Shown: positions 41,307-51,082 of the stretch, one piece after another
Numbering within the stretch: position 1 is the first letter of the stretch
Layout: each line of letters opens with the position of its first letter
Origin: Saccharomycopsis malanga
Lineage: Eukaryota > Ascomycota > Saccharomycetes > Ascoideales > Saccharomycopsidaceae
Direction of reading: 5' to 3'
Length of the DNA: 64,000 nucleotides
Assembly (NCBI GenBank): GCA_004014935.1
Contig: CP025324.1
Span: 1,240,001 to 1,304,000, forward strand
Notes under the pieces: model-generated
Seen by the model: the letters and a program-made list of their open reading frames with translations, nothing else
Databases searched by the model: none
Told to the model about the DNA's origin: nothing
Program-made: the position numbers and the translations under genes

Positions 41307-41530
41307 ATAGTGGCTTGGCCACTAGGCCATTTGGCTCAGTGGTCAGAGCTCTCGGAGAAGAGAAAAACAAGACCTAACAGGAACATGGGTGAGCCAACTA
41401 TGATCAAAAGGACATGATTGGGCTTTACTGGGTCCCCTTGACATAGCGCGTATATACGAAACTGATATGTACTGGGCTTGAAATATATGATTTTATTATC
41501 ATTATCATTATTATTATTGCATAGTGGCTT
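41307..41530 (+). repeat. Family A SINE-like element flanked by a 10-bp target site duplication
   Basis: Element 41317-41520 (204 bp) lies between two exact copies of ATAGTGGCTT (41307-41316 and 41521-41530). Its head is a tRNA 5' half: GGCCATT (acceptor-like), TG, D stem GCTC, loop AGTGGTCA, D stem GAGC, containing box A TGGCTCAGTGG. Next come CGGAGAAGAG, GACCTAACAGGAACATGG and GTGAGCCAACTATG, then the 3' domain (GCGCGTATATACG, AAACTGATATG, ACTGGGCTTGAAATAT) and a tail of ATT/ATC units. It begins 21 bp after the stop codon of the upstream gene. Direct repeats, tRNA-derived Pol III promoter element and a simple-repeat 3' tail are the hallmarks of a SINE. Box B is not clear. Confidence 0.85.
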
Positions 41531-42579
41531 TGTAGAAATTTTAATATATACGGTTTGCGGAGTAATCCCTTGTCTTGTGAATTGGTGCAATCACAACTAG
41601 AGGTGGACCATAGTTTGGTATTGAGTCTTCGTGAGTCAATTAACTTAATCTTTCTATTTGTTGAGATTAGTATCCTCGTGAATTCGAACTGAAATGTATC
41701 TTCAGGATAACTTTACCATTGTATCTTTGAAACGTGATATTTATAAAAGTAAGAGTTTGTTGAGATTCCAGTTGTAATAAAGTGGAACTACTAAAGAATG
41801 CATTTTGCAAATGTGTTACCCATTATGTAAAAAACCACACTACAATTTAGAGAAAGTCTCATATATAACGAATATAATCTCATATTTCGAGCCTTGTATA
41901 TATACGCACAATACTAGAAGCTCGCCAAAAACTCAGTGGAAAAAAGCCAATATAACTTGCCTTGTTCCGTAACAAAAAAACTTTCATATTCATATACTTG
42001 AGCATTTGATGAGTTGGAAAGTAAGCGCTGGATTATGGCTAGGCCATCTTTTAGACAGTTGCACACGCATGTTTCAAGTTCGATTGTAAATGAGTAAATC
42101 AAAATAAAGGGTAGAATAGGATAAATGAAGAATAAACAAAAGTATTTAGGTTTTCTTTTAGTTATATTATAACTATTTTATAATTAAAATAATAGTAGTG
42201 ATATCAATTCATTATTTGACGCCCAGCATACGTCAGTGATGTATACGATATCTATTATACCAATAGCAATAAATTACAATACAACAACTAATAAATTACA
42301 ATAATTGAAAAAATACAACAAATAATAAATTACAATAATTAAAAAAATACAATAACTAATAAATAATTAAAAAATATAATAACTAGTAAATAATTAAAAA
42401 ATTATAACACACATATTTTAAACAAACCACCCTATATTTTTCAACCGCAATATTCAAGACCATAATTCCTTGTCGACTTTCCTCTTTTAGCACTCTCCGT
42501 TCATCCATTGCGCAATCGAATAAATAAAGCGGAGATTACATTATATTCTTTCTCGCAAAACATCAAAGAGTACCAAAAA
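41531..42579. promoter_or_regulatory. ETR1 upstream region with old Family A tails and AT-rich tandem repeat
   Basis: Two short minus-strand remnants of the Family A 3' domain are likely at about 41878-41908 (CATATTTCGAGCC, GTATATATACGC) and 42222-42262 (GACGCCCAGCATACGTCAG). At about 42265-42412 there is an AT-rich tandem region with repeated AATAAATTACAATAATT / ACTAATAAATAATTAAAAAA units. Nothing else recognised; this is the promoter side of ETR1. Confidence 0.45.
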
Positions 42580-43725
42580 ATGTCGTTCATAGTGTCAGGT
42601 AAACGGTCCGGGGGACAATTATTCAGAACTGCAGGTGTTGGTTTGCATAGAACCATGGTAACTGCCAAAGCAATTGTTTATTCTAGATATGGGGTACCTG
42701 CTGAAGAGGTGAAGGTCCATTCTTATACAATTGAGTCTCCTAGCACTGACAATGTGATTCTCAAGACATTGGCTCATCCTATCAATCCTTCGGACATCAA
42801 TCAGATTGAAGGGGTTTATCCGTCCAAGCCGGAGTTCTCTACGGTATTAGGAACCACTGAACCCAGCGCTGTGGCTGGAAACGAAGGATTATCAAAGGTT
42901 GTGGAGGTTGGGCCTGATGTCAAGAACTTGAAGGTCGGAGATTGGGTTATACCAAACTTTCCAAACTACGGGACTTGGAGAACTCATTCTGTAGGAGAGG
43001 AAAGTGCCTACACCAAGATTGACAATCCTAAAGGCAATTTGTCGCTTAATGCTGTAGCTTGTATGTCTGTAAACACCTGTACTGCCTATGAATTGCTTAC
43101 CACCATCACCAAACTTGAGCCTGGCGATTGGTTCATTCAAAACGGCGGCAACTCCTCAGTGGGCCGCTTTGCTATCCAAATAGGTAAGTTGTTAGGCTAC
43201 AAATCCATCAGTGTGGTAAGAGATCGTCCAGAAATTGAACAACTCAAGAAGGAATTGAAAGATTTGGGTGCCACCCATGTTATCACCGAAGAAGAAAACA
43301 GCAGCAAAGAATTTGGTAAAACTATCAAACAATGGGTGGGCGATAAACCAGTCAAGTTGGCTCTCAATAACGTGGGAGGAAAATCTTCCAGTAACATTGC
43401 TAGAAAATTGACAAAAGACGGTTACATTGTCACTTATGGTGGAATGTCTAAACAGCCTGTTACTTTGCCTACTTCACTTCTTATTTTCAAGAATATTACC
43501 GCCAAAGGCTACTGGATCACTAAAAATAACTTTGAGAACTTTGAACAAAAACAAGACGTCATCAATAAGGTTCTCAAGTTTTTCCAAGACGGAAAGTTGA
43601 TTCCTGCTGCTTCTGAGGAAAACACCATCAATGCTGATGTTGCTGAAGATGAGCTTTTGCAGTTTTACAAGAAAGCTTTGGAGAAGAGCAAAAAGAAAAA
43701 ACAGCTTATCGTTTATAAGGAGTGA
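42580..43725 (+). CDS. ETR1: mitochondrial 2-enoyl thioester reductase
   Basis: 381 residues from ATG at 42580 (MSFIVSGKRSGGQLFRTAG, a mitochondrial-type leader rich in Arg, Gly and Ser); an ATG 24 codons earlier is in frame but gives a less likely leader. NADPH-dependent reductase of mitochondrial type II fatty acid synthesis, needed for lipoic acid and respiration. It resembles Candida tropicalis Etr1 throughout: HPINPSDINQIEGVYPSKP with the catalytic Tyr, WVIPNFPNYGTWRTH, the nucleotide-binding QNGGNSSVGRFAIQIGKLL, and LALNNVGGKSSSNIARKL. The part of the gene scanned contains no CTG codon. Medium-chain dehydrogenase fold without zinc ligands. Confidence 0.95.
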   Translation: MSFIVSGKRSGGQLFRTAGVGLHRTMVTAKAIVYSRYGVPAEEVKVHSYTIESPSTDNVILKTLAHPINPSDINQIEGVYPSKPEFSTVLGTTEPSAVAGNEGLSKVVEVGPDVKNLKVGDWVIPNFPNYGTWRTHSVGEESAYTKIDNPKGNLSLNAVACMSVNTCTAYELLTTITKLEPGDWFIQNGGNSSVGRFAIQIGKLLGYKSISVVRDRPEIEQLKKELKDLGATHVITEEENSSKEFGKTIKQWVGDKPVKLALNNVGGKSSSNIARKLTKDGYIVTYGGMSKQPVTLPTSLLIFKNITAKGYWITKNNFENFEQKQDVINKVLKFFQDGKLIPAASEENTINADVAEDELLQFYKKALEKSKKKKQLIVYKE

Positions 43726-43992
43726 TTAAACACGTGTAAAATGATACGCAAATATATTGAGTCAATACGATATAATATAAAATGACAATTTGATATATTG
43801 TAAAAGCATTTGGTAACTTAGCATGTGGGCCAATATGTGGGTCTTATGTACAATTTTAAACTAATTTTTCATAAAAATATTCTGATTCTTAGCTATGAAT
43901 GAATTTTACTGGCTGCTTTTATTATCCTGTACGTGATTTCACTTATACCTGCAGAGAATAGATATTATATTATGTTTTTTATATATGGAATA

Positions 43993-44176
43993 GCCACTGG
44001 GCCATTTGGCTCAGTGGTCAGAGCCCTCGGAGAAGAGAAAAACAAGACCTAACAGGAACATGGGTGAGCCAACTATGATCAAAAGGACATGATTGGGCTT
44101 TACCAAGTCCCTTAGACATGGCGCGTATATACGAAACTGATATGTACTGGGCTTGAAATATACGTTATTGTTATCT
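43993..44176 (+). repeat. Family A SINE-like element, intact
   Basis: Starts GCCACTGGGCC, with GGCCATT at 44000-44006, D stem GCTC/GAGC at 44009-44012 and 44021-44024, and the same middle as the 41.3-kb copy, including GTGAGCCAACTATGATCAAA without a change. The 3' domain reads GGGCTTTACCAAGTCCCTTA, GGCGCGTATATACGAAACTG, ACTGGGCTTGAAATATA, then a short degenerate ATT tail. By eye only about eight differences separate it from the 41.3-kb copy. A target duplication was not found. Confidence 0.85.
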
Positions 44177-44410
44177 ATCAGACTTCAATATACTCCATTA
44201 TACTCATGTATTAATGTACTCAATTATACTTTATTATACTTTATTATTAATGTACATACTTAATAAGACAATGTATAAAACATATTGAATGTATATAGTA
44301 TATATATACTATACTTGATAATATTTATTGGTATCTAATAACCTCTATTATTAACTAATAATATTTAGCTAGCACCACTAGCTAATAAAATAATAGTATT
44401 AAGTAAAGGT

Positions 44411-44492
44411 AATTCAGTAGGCCCTTTAAACATTGCGCGTATATACAAAACTGCTATGTACTGGGCTCGAAATATTAGATACTATTATTACA
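44411..44492 (+). repeat. Family A 3' end, 5'-truncated
   Basis: Reads GGCCCTTTAAACATTGCGCG, TATATACAAAACTGCTATG, TACTGGGCTCGAAATATTAG, then ACTATTATTAC. It lacks the head and middle. Together with the element at 43993 it places two Family A copies upstream of DAL1. Confidence 0.7.
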
Positions 44493-44699
44493 GTCCCAAC
44501 CACTTACTATTTAGGACTCTTCATTATTGTACTACATATATTACTTTTCATCAAACTTGTCCAAGTACATGCAATAATATCCTCTATACCCAAGTAGTTA
44601 CTTAGCGATTAGCCCAGACTTTCTGGAAAAGAAATCTAGCGTTCCATGATGCACCATGATGCACCCTCCCACGCATCACCCACGTGCCCGGCCGATTTC

Positions 44700-44711
44700 T
44701 TATCTCTTATC
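44700..44711 (-). promoter_or_regulatory. paired GATAA motifs upstream of DAL1
   Basis: Two TTATC (GATAA on the minus strand) at 44700-44704 and 44707-44711, seven bases apart, about 390 bp before the DAL1 ATG. In S. cerevisiae closely spaced GATAA elements bind Gln3/Gat1 and drive DAL genes under nitrogen limitation; the same use here is inference. Just upstream ATGATGCACC is repeated twice (44647-44672). Confidence 0.5.
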
Positions 44712-45096
44712 AGGAGCTCCGAGTGGGAATTTTGACGATTTCTGCACCGGCGACTGCGCGAGTGGCCTGGGGCATGCAGTTGCTGTACATGAAGACGCGA
44801 GTAGGAGAAAATGCTAATACTGGGGATAAACTCGTGTCAACTTATTGTTGCTGTCTTTTTTGGCCTTGAGGGTTTGAGATAGTTTTTTGATATAATATAT
44901 AGGATTCCTTTCTGAATTGCATTCCATTCTTTATTTCCGGATTGGGTGTTTGCATAAGCTTTAAGGTTAACGAAAAAATTTCCGTATTGTGCTGACGCAC
45001 AAGATTTTGGAGACTTGTACCGGGCTATTTAGTTGATTATTTTTCTGTATTTTTTGGATTTCTATTTCTGCATAGTTTTCGGCTTTTAGAGTGACA

Positions 45097-46962
45097 ATGT
45101 CCAAGGCTATTGCGTCTAGCAAGGTGGTTATTGAGGGATCTGTGATTCCTGCCACGATTATATATTCTACGGAAAGTGGAAAGATTTTGAAGATTGTCAA
45201 GCACAAGATATTGGAATTTTCCGATCCGCTACTCAGATTGTATGGGGTGATCCATCCGAATTATTACCGTAATGTTGCTCCGTATGTCATCATGCCAGGA
45301 TTGGTAGATGCCCATGTCCATTTGAATGAGCCAGGCAGAACAGAATGGGAAGGGTTTGCCACGGGAACTCAGGCCGCAGCAGCTGGGGGAGTGACGACTG
45401 TAATTGATATGCCATTGAATGCGATTCCGCCCACCGTAAACATGGCCAACTTGAACATCAAGCTCAATGCTGCCAAAGGCAAAACCTGGGTGGACGTTGG
45501 CTTTTGGGGAGGGTTGGTTCCTACGAATTTGCAGGATCTCTTGCCGTTAATGGACGCAGGAGTACGCGGATTCAAGGGGTTTTTGATTGATTCTGGCGTT
45601 GAAGAGTTTCCAGCAATTAGTCCAGAATATATTGGAAAAGCGTTGGAAATCGTCAAAGGCCGTTCCACTGTCATTATGTTCCACGCAGAAATGCTAAAGG
45701 AGCAGCATTCGCCTATGATCAGCGGTCTTGATCAATGTTGTGAAGAATACCTTAATTCCATCACTGATGGCATGGCTGTCCAGTCAAACAAACCTTGCCA
45801 CAATTCAGCTCGTTCGTATCCGCAGAACATGAGCCACAACGATACTTTGGACATTGAAAACTTGGACTTGGGAACTTCCGAAAGTTTTGTCAGCTCTTAT
45901 GATAGCTCCAAAACGCCTCCTAGCAGATCCACCACTCCCTTGACGTCTGAATCAAGCGTAGACTCGTTGGACACCAAACAGACCAGCACCAATGTCCAAG
46001 AAACCCTCACAAAAGAACAGCAGAACGCCTTGGCAAACTCTCCTTTGTTATCGCCGGTAAACCCCGAGTTTGGAGAAGCCGCCCTATTGGCAAAACAACT
46101 GCCCATTCTACAGCCAATCGACAGAAACACCACGCCAGACTCCCCGTTATTGCATGCTGCCGAGGTGGACGCCGCCTTGATTGACGTCAACCCAACTTAT
46201 TACAACGCTTTTCTAGCCTCCAGACCCGACAGCTTTGAAACAACCGCAATAAAGAACATTTTGTATTATTCCTTGCAACACCCCACCGTTCCCATCCATA
46301 TTGTGCATTTGGCGTCCAAAGACGCGGTGCCGTTGGTCAAATTCGCCCAGGACAACAATTTGCCTGTCACTGCTGAGACTTGCTTCCATTATTTATCGTT
46401 GAGCGCCGAGAAAATCCCCCACAAGGGAACCCATTTCAAATGCTGTCCTCCAATTCGCTCGGATCTCAACAGAAGATTGCTCTGGAAAGCTTTGCAGGAC
46501 GGCATCATCACTTCGGTGGTTTCCGACCATTCTCCGTGTGTTCCAGAGCTAAAGGGCCTAAGCAAAGGCGATTTCTTCAGTGCTTGGGGAGGCATTGCTT
46601 CTGTGGGCTTAGGATTGCCTATTCTATACACCGAAGGCTTGAAAATGTCGCCTCCTGTAAAATTAACCGATATTGTCAAGTGGACCTGTGAAAACACCGC
46701 CAAACAGGTCGGCTTGTCCAATACCAAAGGCTATCTTCGTCCAGGCTACGACGCCGATTTCGCAATCTTCGACCCTAAAGTCAAATACAAGCTAAACAAC
46801 AAAGATTTGTATTTCAAAAATAAATTGACCGCCTATAACGGTTTCCAAATGGTCGGCAAAGTCGTCGAAACCATCGTTAGAGGCCAAAGCGTTTTCGTCA
46901 TTGGCAGAGGCCATAGTGAACACGCTTTGGGTAAATTGCTTTTAGAAACTAGAACTTTTTGA
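45097..46962 (+). CDS. DAL1: allantoinase with a large internal insertion
   Basis: Hydrolyses allantoin to allantoate, the first step of allantoin use as nitrogen source. ATG at 45097 gives 621 residues against about 460 for S. cerevisiae Dal1. Amidohydrolase metal motifs are all present: DAHVHLNEPGR, GFKGFL (Lys expected to be carbamylated), MFHAEM, PIHIVHLASKDAVP and VVSDHSPC. The extra length is a Ser/Thr/Pro/Asn-rich insertion at about 215-365 between the MFHAEM segment and RPDSFETTAI, probably a loop outside the barrel. Only one CTG codon was seen in the whole gene. The upstream region carries paired GATAA sites, consistent with nitrogen control. Confidence 0.93.
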   Translation: MSKAIASSKVVIEGSVIPATIIYSTESGKILKIVKHKILEFSDPLLRLYGVIHPNYYRNVAPYVIMPGLVDAHVHLNEPGRTEWEGFATGTQAAAAGGVTTVIDMPLNAIPPTVNMANLNIKLNAAKGKTWVDVGFWGGLVPTNLQDLLPLMDAGVRGFKGFLIDSGVEEFPAISPEYIGKALEIVKGRSTVIMFHAEMLKEQHSPMISGLDQCCEEYLNSITDGMAVQSNKPCHNSARSYPQNMSHNDTLDIENLDLGTSESFVSSYDSSKTPPSRSTTPLTSESSVDSLDTKQTSTNVQETLTKEQQNALANSPLLSPVNPEFGEAALLAKQLPILQPIDRNTTPDSPLLHAAEVDAALIDVNPTYYNAFLASRPDSFETTAIKNILYYSLQHPTVPIHIVHLASKDAVPLVKFAQDNNLPVTAETCFHYLSLSAEKIPHKGTHFKCCPPIRSDLNRRLLWKALQDGIITSVVSDHSPCVPELKGLSKGDFFSAWGGIASVGLGLPILYTEGLKMSPPVKLTDIVKWTCENTAKQVGLSNTKGYLRPGYDADFAIFDPKVKYKLNNKDLYFKNKLTAYNGFQMVGKVVETIVRGQSVFVIGRGHSEHALGKLLLETRTF

Positions 46963-47249
46963 CTTTTTTGGGGGCATTTTTCTTTCTTTACTTCTTTTTT
47001 GGTATGTCCACTATTCTTGCATCTTTTTTCTTTGGTTTTTTGCTTCATTACAGTCTATCATTTGCCTCCAAAAGTTTTGTTTTCCGGGTTTTCACATCAA
47101 ACATTAAACTGTCTATTTATTACTGCGTTGTAAAGCGTATAGAAGAAGCGTAGCTTACTTTTGTCAGAAAGGTGGTTCATCCCATAATTTTGCATCTTAT
47201 TTATTCTTATCGCAACTATTAAAAAGCTATATATCAACAAGAAAACCGC

Positions 47250-49357
47250 CTAATACAAACCAGATTGAGCAGCATACTTGAACGCCACTTCTTGTTCATA
47301 AATCCGAACCCCATCAAGTTGATTTCCTATAGCTATAATGTATTAGTAAAAAACGGGTTTGTTCAATAAACACAATTGAGTAATTGCTAATTAGCCAATG
47401 GTAAAAAACGGGTTGGTTTGATTAACACATTTGAGTAATTGCTAATTAGCCAATAGTAAAAAACGGGTTTGTTTGTTCAATAAAAACAATTGAGCAATTG
47501 TTAATTAACCAATCTTTATACTTACTAAACCAACCTTGTCTTATATTATGAGCTCTACCAAAAATTTCGAGCTTTCTGCTTTTTCTCCCCACAAGTCTTT
47601 CAACAATACCATAAAGCTGCACTGTTAGTATTTGGCCAAACAGCTAAAATACAAGACAACTCACCTCATCTGGTTTTCTACTGGTTTCTCTAGTGGACGA
47701 CACTATCAAATCCAAGTCACAACCTCTATTTAACCAAGTTGGTTTGCCTTTGATTCTGTATTGATTAGTAAATATACAATATCGCACCAGAACAAAAGCC
47801 TACTCACCCCACTAATAGATGTTCTTTTGAATGGTTCAACCAATGGCCAGTGCGGCCAGTACAAATTGTTTTATTGAGTTGGTTCGTTTTAATCCATACA
47901 ATCTCGTTACAATATGTGTAGCCCCAGGCTTTCAAACAGCTTTTCCCTTGTTCAATAGCTCTTCCGGTGACCCATAGAAAGATGACACCATTGTCCTGTA
48001 ACTTGGCAATGGGCAAATCACAGAGCTCGTTATCATTGGAGGAACTGTAAGGAAGGTTCATGTGGATATTCCAAGAAGGGTCGGCGATTATAGCGGCGAA
48101 TTTGCCCAAAATGTCAAAGTCCAACTGAGTTACATCACAGTTAAGCCACTGGGCAGGCAAAACGTCTCTGGTGCCATAGTCCGACGTTTCGTTCCAAGTA
48201 AAGTCGGAAATCCTTTCTATTTCAGTGCTATTTTGTGTGTTTGTTTCGAAAAGCTGTTTGCTGAGCTCCACAATAGGCAAAAGCTTGTAGTAATGAATAT
48301 ATCTACAGAGACTCAGTTTGTAGCAGGTGTCCAAGTAGGAACAATCTCCAAGAGCCACATCGGTGGAAACTGATCCATAAGTGTTGGAAATGTTCAATTC
48401 TTTTAAGCTTTTAATGTAATCCCCTGAAAGTTTGCTACAATGGACGTTTTTCAATTGTTCCTTGCGGAAATCGCTGGATTTCACAATAGGAACAAAATGG
48501 ATCTTATGCTGCAAACATTGCTTTAAATCATTGGATAGTTTGTTATACAACTTCCTGTTGATGTGGATAGCATAAGAGTTATTGTCTCCTTTTGGTTTAT
48601 AATACGAATGGTCGTTTCTGCTTCTAGACTCAAAATACGACACTGCCGCAAGCTCAAGTGAATGGGTATTATGGTCACAAATCTCCAAAAATGGTGTTTT
48701 GGGCGTCACTAAACTTGCTTTCTCCCTGGCCAACTTTTGATGTGCTGTAGGGCTCGCTAACATCTTACAAAGTGATTCATATGTCGGGTTCTCTGGATTT
48801 CTACTTGATAATACTTTCATCATTCTCGTCAAAGGTGTATTAACCAAATTAGAGCTGTTATTGTTAGAATCAAGCAAAGGCGTATTAAACAGTTTAAAGC
48901 TGTTATTTTCAGGTTCAAGCAAAGGCGTATTAACCAATTTAGAGCTGTTACTTTTAGGTTCAAGCCCTTCTTTGGCCTTTTCCTTCATTTTATCAAGTAA
49001 AAGTTTTATTACAAGTTTATCAATATTAACAATTCTCAATTGATAATCATCAAATGCTCTTGTTTGAATGTTTGCTATATTATTTTTGCTATCATCAACC
49101 TCGTTGATCCACAATTGATGATATCTTTCTAACAACTCAATTCCCCCTTCCATTTCAAACGCCCCTCCGTTGGTTATTTGGTTCAAATATTGCAAATTCT
49201 TCAAGAAACCGCCAAAACTAAATGTTGTTTCCTCACAAAAACTTTTGTAGAGCAGATATATACTTTGTAGACTACCTCTGATTGGCTCTTTTAAGATATC
49301 CAACCTTTTCAGCACCAACAACTCTGCCAATTCCGTAACACAGTTTGCCTCCCTCAT
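47250..49357 (-). CDS. IME4: Ime4 mRNA N6-adenosine methyltransferase, four exons, DPSW active site
   Basis: Coding sequence complement(join(47250..47332,47526..47616,47665..47755,47808..49357)), 604 residues, close to S. cerevisiae Ime4 (600). Introns: 47756-47807 (GTGAGT, TACTAAT, CAG), 47617-47664 (GTGAGT, TACTAAC, CAG) and 47333-47525 (GTAAGT, TACTAAT, TAG). The spliced end reads [39 protein letters not shown] and QGWFTIGNQL, aligning well with Ime4. MT-A70 methyltransferase writes m6A on meiotic mRNAs with Mum2 and Slz1. The catalytic DPPW is DPSW here (residues 426-429; Ser codon TCT at 48074-48076, so not a CUG effect). Whether activity survives is open. All introns are in the last 250 codons-worth of sequence. 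Confidence 0.93.
47341..47515. repeat. minisatellite inside IME4 intron 3
   Basis: Three tandem units of about 55-60 bp, each containing GTAAAAAACGGGTT, then CAATTGAG and CAATTGCTAATTAGCCAAT-like blocks. They fill most of the 193-nt third intron, which is otherwise three to four times longer than introns 1 and 2. Confidence 0.85.
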
Positions 49358-50274
49358 TGCTTTTGACTAGCCAACAATATTCAATAAACTACAGTTTTGA
49401 GTTTACCATCAACTAACAAAACATTCCAAAACAGCGAAACTTTAAGAAACTGGCTTCCTTATATACCTTTGTTTGTTAATTAACTTTCGCTTCCCGCGCA
49501 GTGGCTTCCAAATATACATACTGTCTGCCTTATACAGCAGCCAGTGGTTTTAAAGTAATACTGACAGCCATTTGCCTCCAAAGTCTTACAATCAAACAAA
49601 TAAATAATTTAAAACTATATAAAGCCACTGGGCCGGATGGCTCAGTGAGTGGTTAGTGGTCTAGGAAAAGAGAATAAGGCCAATAATGCTTACTTTCCAA
49701 TCAAGTGACAAGTTTATGGCCTTGCCTGTGTTTTCCCAACTGGTCCTTTTAGCAATAGCGCGTACTGACATAAACTGGACTCGAAATATAAGATATTATC
49801 ATTATAGCCTGAAACTTGATTATGGCCTGGTGGCCATCGAAAACCACCTGGCTCAGTAGGCTCTGTTATGCGCACTGTGTCCAAAATATTTTTTGGCGAG
49901 TTGAGAAAACAACAGTTCAATTCACGTTATAGACAATTTTGTAATTTGGTATTATAGTTTAATGGGCTTTTTAGAAAGTGATGGTAATGAATTATATAAT
50001 AATTCCTGTATTAAAATCTTTTTTTTTGTTTAGTAATATGTGTTCTTTTCAACTGGTTGAGAAGAGTAGAAATTCACTAATCTCCAGAATATGATTTTTC
50101 AAAAAACGGCCAAATTAAACATGCTTGCCAAAAGCCGATAATCAAGAGGACAAGTGAGGATAGTTGTTTTCACTTACAAAATGTGAAAAGTAATAAATGT
50201 CAAAATATATAGCGAAAAAAAGCAATAAAAATAGTATACACTAACAAGTAAAAAAGTATTAGAAAAAACTACAA
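49358..50274. other. intergenic with one Family A copy
   Basis: Interval between the IME4 start and the 3' end of the PMP22/Mpv17-family gene. It holds the Family A element at 49624-49806 and, at about 49828-49866, a second head-like CCACCTGGCTCAGTAGG without a 3' domain. Nothing further was recognised. Confidence 0.5.
49624..49806 (+). repeat. Family A SINE-like element, diverged
   Basis: Head GCCACTGGGCCGGATGG, CTCAGTGAGTGGTTAGTGG, then GGAAAAGAG and AAGGCC; 3' domain TAGCGCGTACTGACATAAAC, TGGACTCGAAATATAAG, ATATTATCATTATAG. The middle differs from the 41.3/44.0-kb pair, so it belongs to an older subfamily. Confidence 0.75.
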
Positions 50275-51082
50275 CTATTTCTCCTTCTCCTGGTCTTCCT
50301 TTTTGATATTTTCTTCATCTTGCTGTCTCAATTCTTTGAGTCTCAATTTCAACAAGGAATTTTGGACGGTACCCAGGACGAAATAGGCGAAATTGAAAAA
50401 AAACAACCCAACTGTTGGGATCTAGATAGTTTTGAGCAAAGAAGAGGATCAAAGGGCTTGTGACCCAAGAGCTTTTCAAGAAAGGCAACAAGTTTTTGTC
50501 AAGAGACGTTTTCACAATGCTGAGAATGAACTTCAACTTTTGCAAAAGTTTATTTTTCAAAGCAATAGTCTCTGGGGGAGTATTGCGAGTATTTGCAAGG
50601 CCCTGGAGGCCGCTGAGAATGAGTTTTAATTGGTCAGGATTCAAGATTTCAGTAGCAGAAGTGGCAAGATCTGGATTGTTGAGAAGACCTAAGAAACCAG
50701 CGTTCAAAACACATACTACAGGAGTAATGGTGACGAGAGAAAGCACAATCTGGGCCAATTTGCGGGCCAAAGAAAGCGGTTTTTGATGAAAATACTTGAT
50801 ATTGTTCAATAATTTGTAGCTGTAATGGGAAAAAGGAGCTTGGATCAAAAAGGCAAACACAGCAAGTAAAGGGATCTTAGAATTGTAAGGATTGAGAAAC
50901 TCAATCAAGACTTTACGGTTACTGGTGGGGACACGGACATGGAATGAACTGATACTAAACTCCTTGGCTATCAAAGAAGCAATCACTTCATTGAGTGAAG
51001 CTAGAACAGCAGCAGTAATTGACTTGGTCAATAAGGGGTGCGTAGAAAGATATCCAAGATATTTTTTGTTTATCGAGGACAT
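50275..51082 (-). CDS. PMP22/Mpv17-family membrane protein, reading frame shifted near the end
   Basis: MSSINKKYLGYLSTHPLLTK and AAVLASLNEVIASLIAKE fit the start of the Mpv17/PMP22 family (peroxisomal or inner mitochondrial channel-like proteins), with four hydrophobic helices. The uninterrupted frame runs to 50315 (255 residues) but its last 32 residues (QFRLFRPGYRPKF...) are unlike a membrane helix. At 50396-50403 is an A8 run (T8 on the sense strand). With seven T the sense frame continues VVFFNFAYFVLGTVQNSLL, LRLKELRQQDEENIKKEDQE and stops at 50275-50277, which looks like a natural end and fits the family's aromatic last helix. A sequencing error in the homopolymer or a true frameshift are both possible. 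The wider coordinates are given here. Confidence 0.75.

Noticed and set aside
47804-49357. IME4 as a 517-residue truncated gene ending at 47804
   Set aside because: The stop lies inside an intron; splicing at GTGAGT restores the conserved C-terminus over three further exons.
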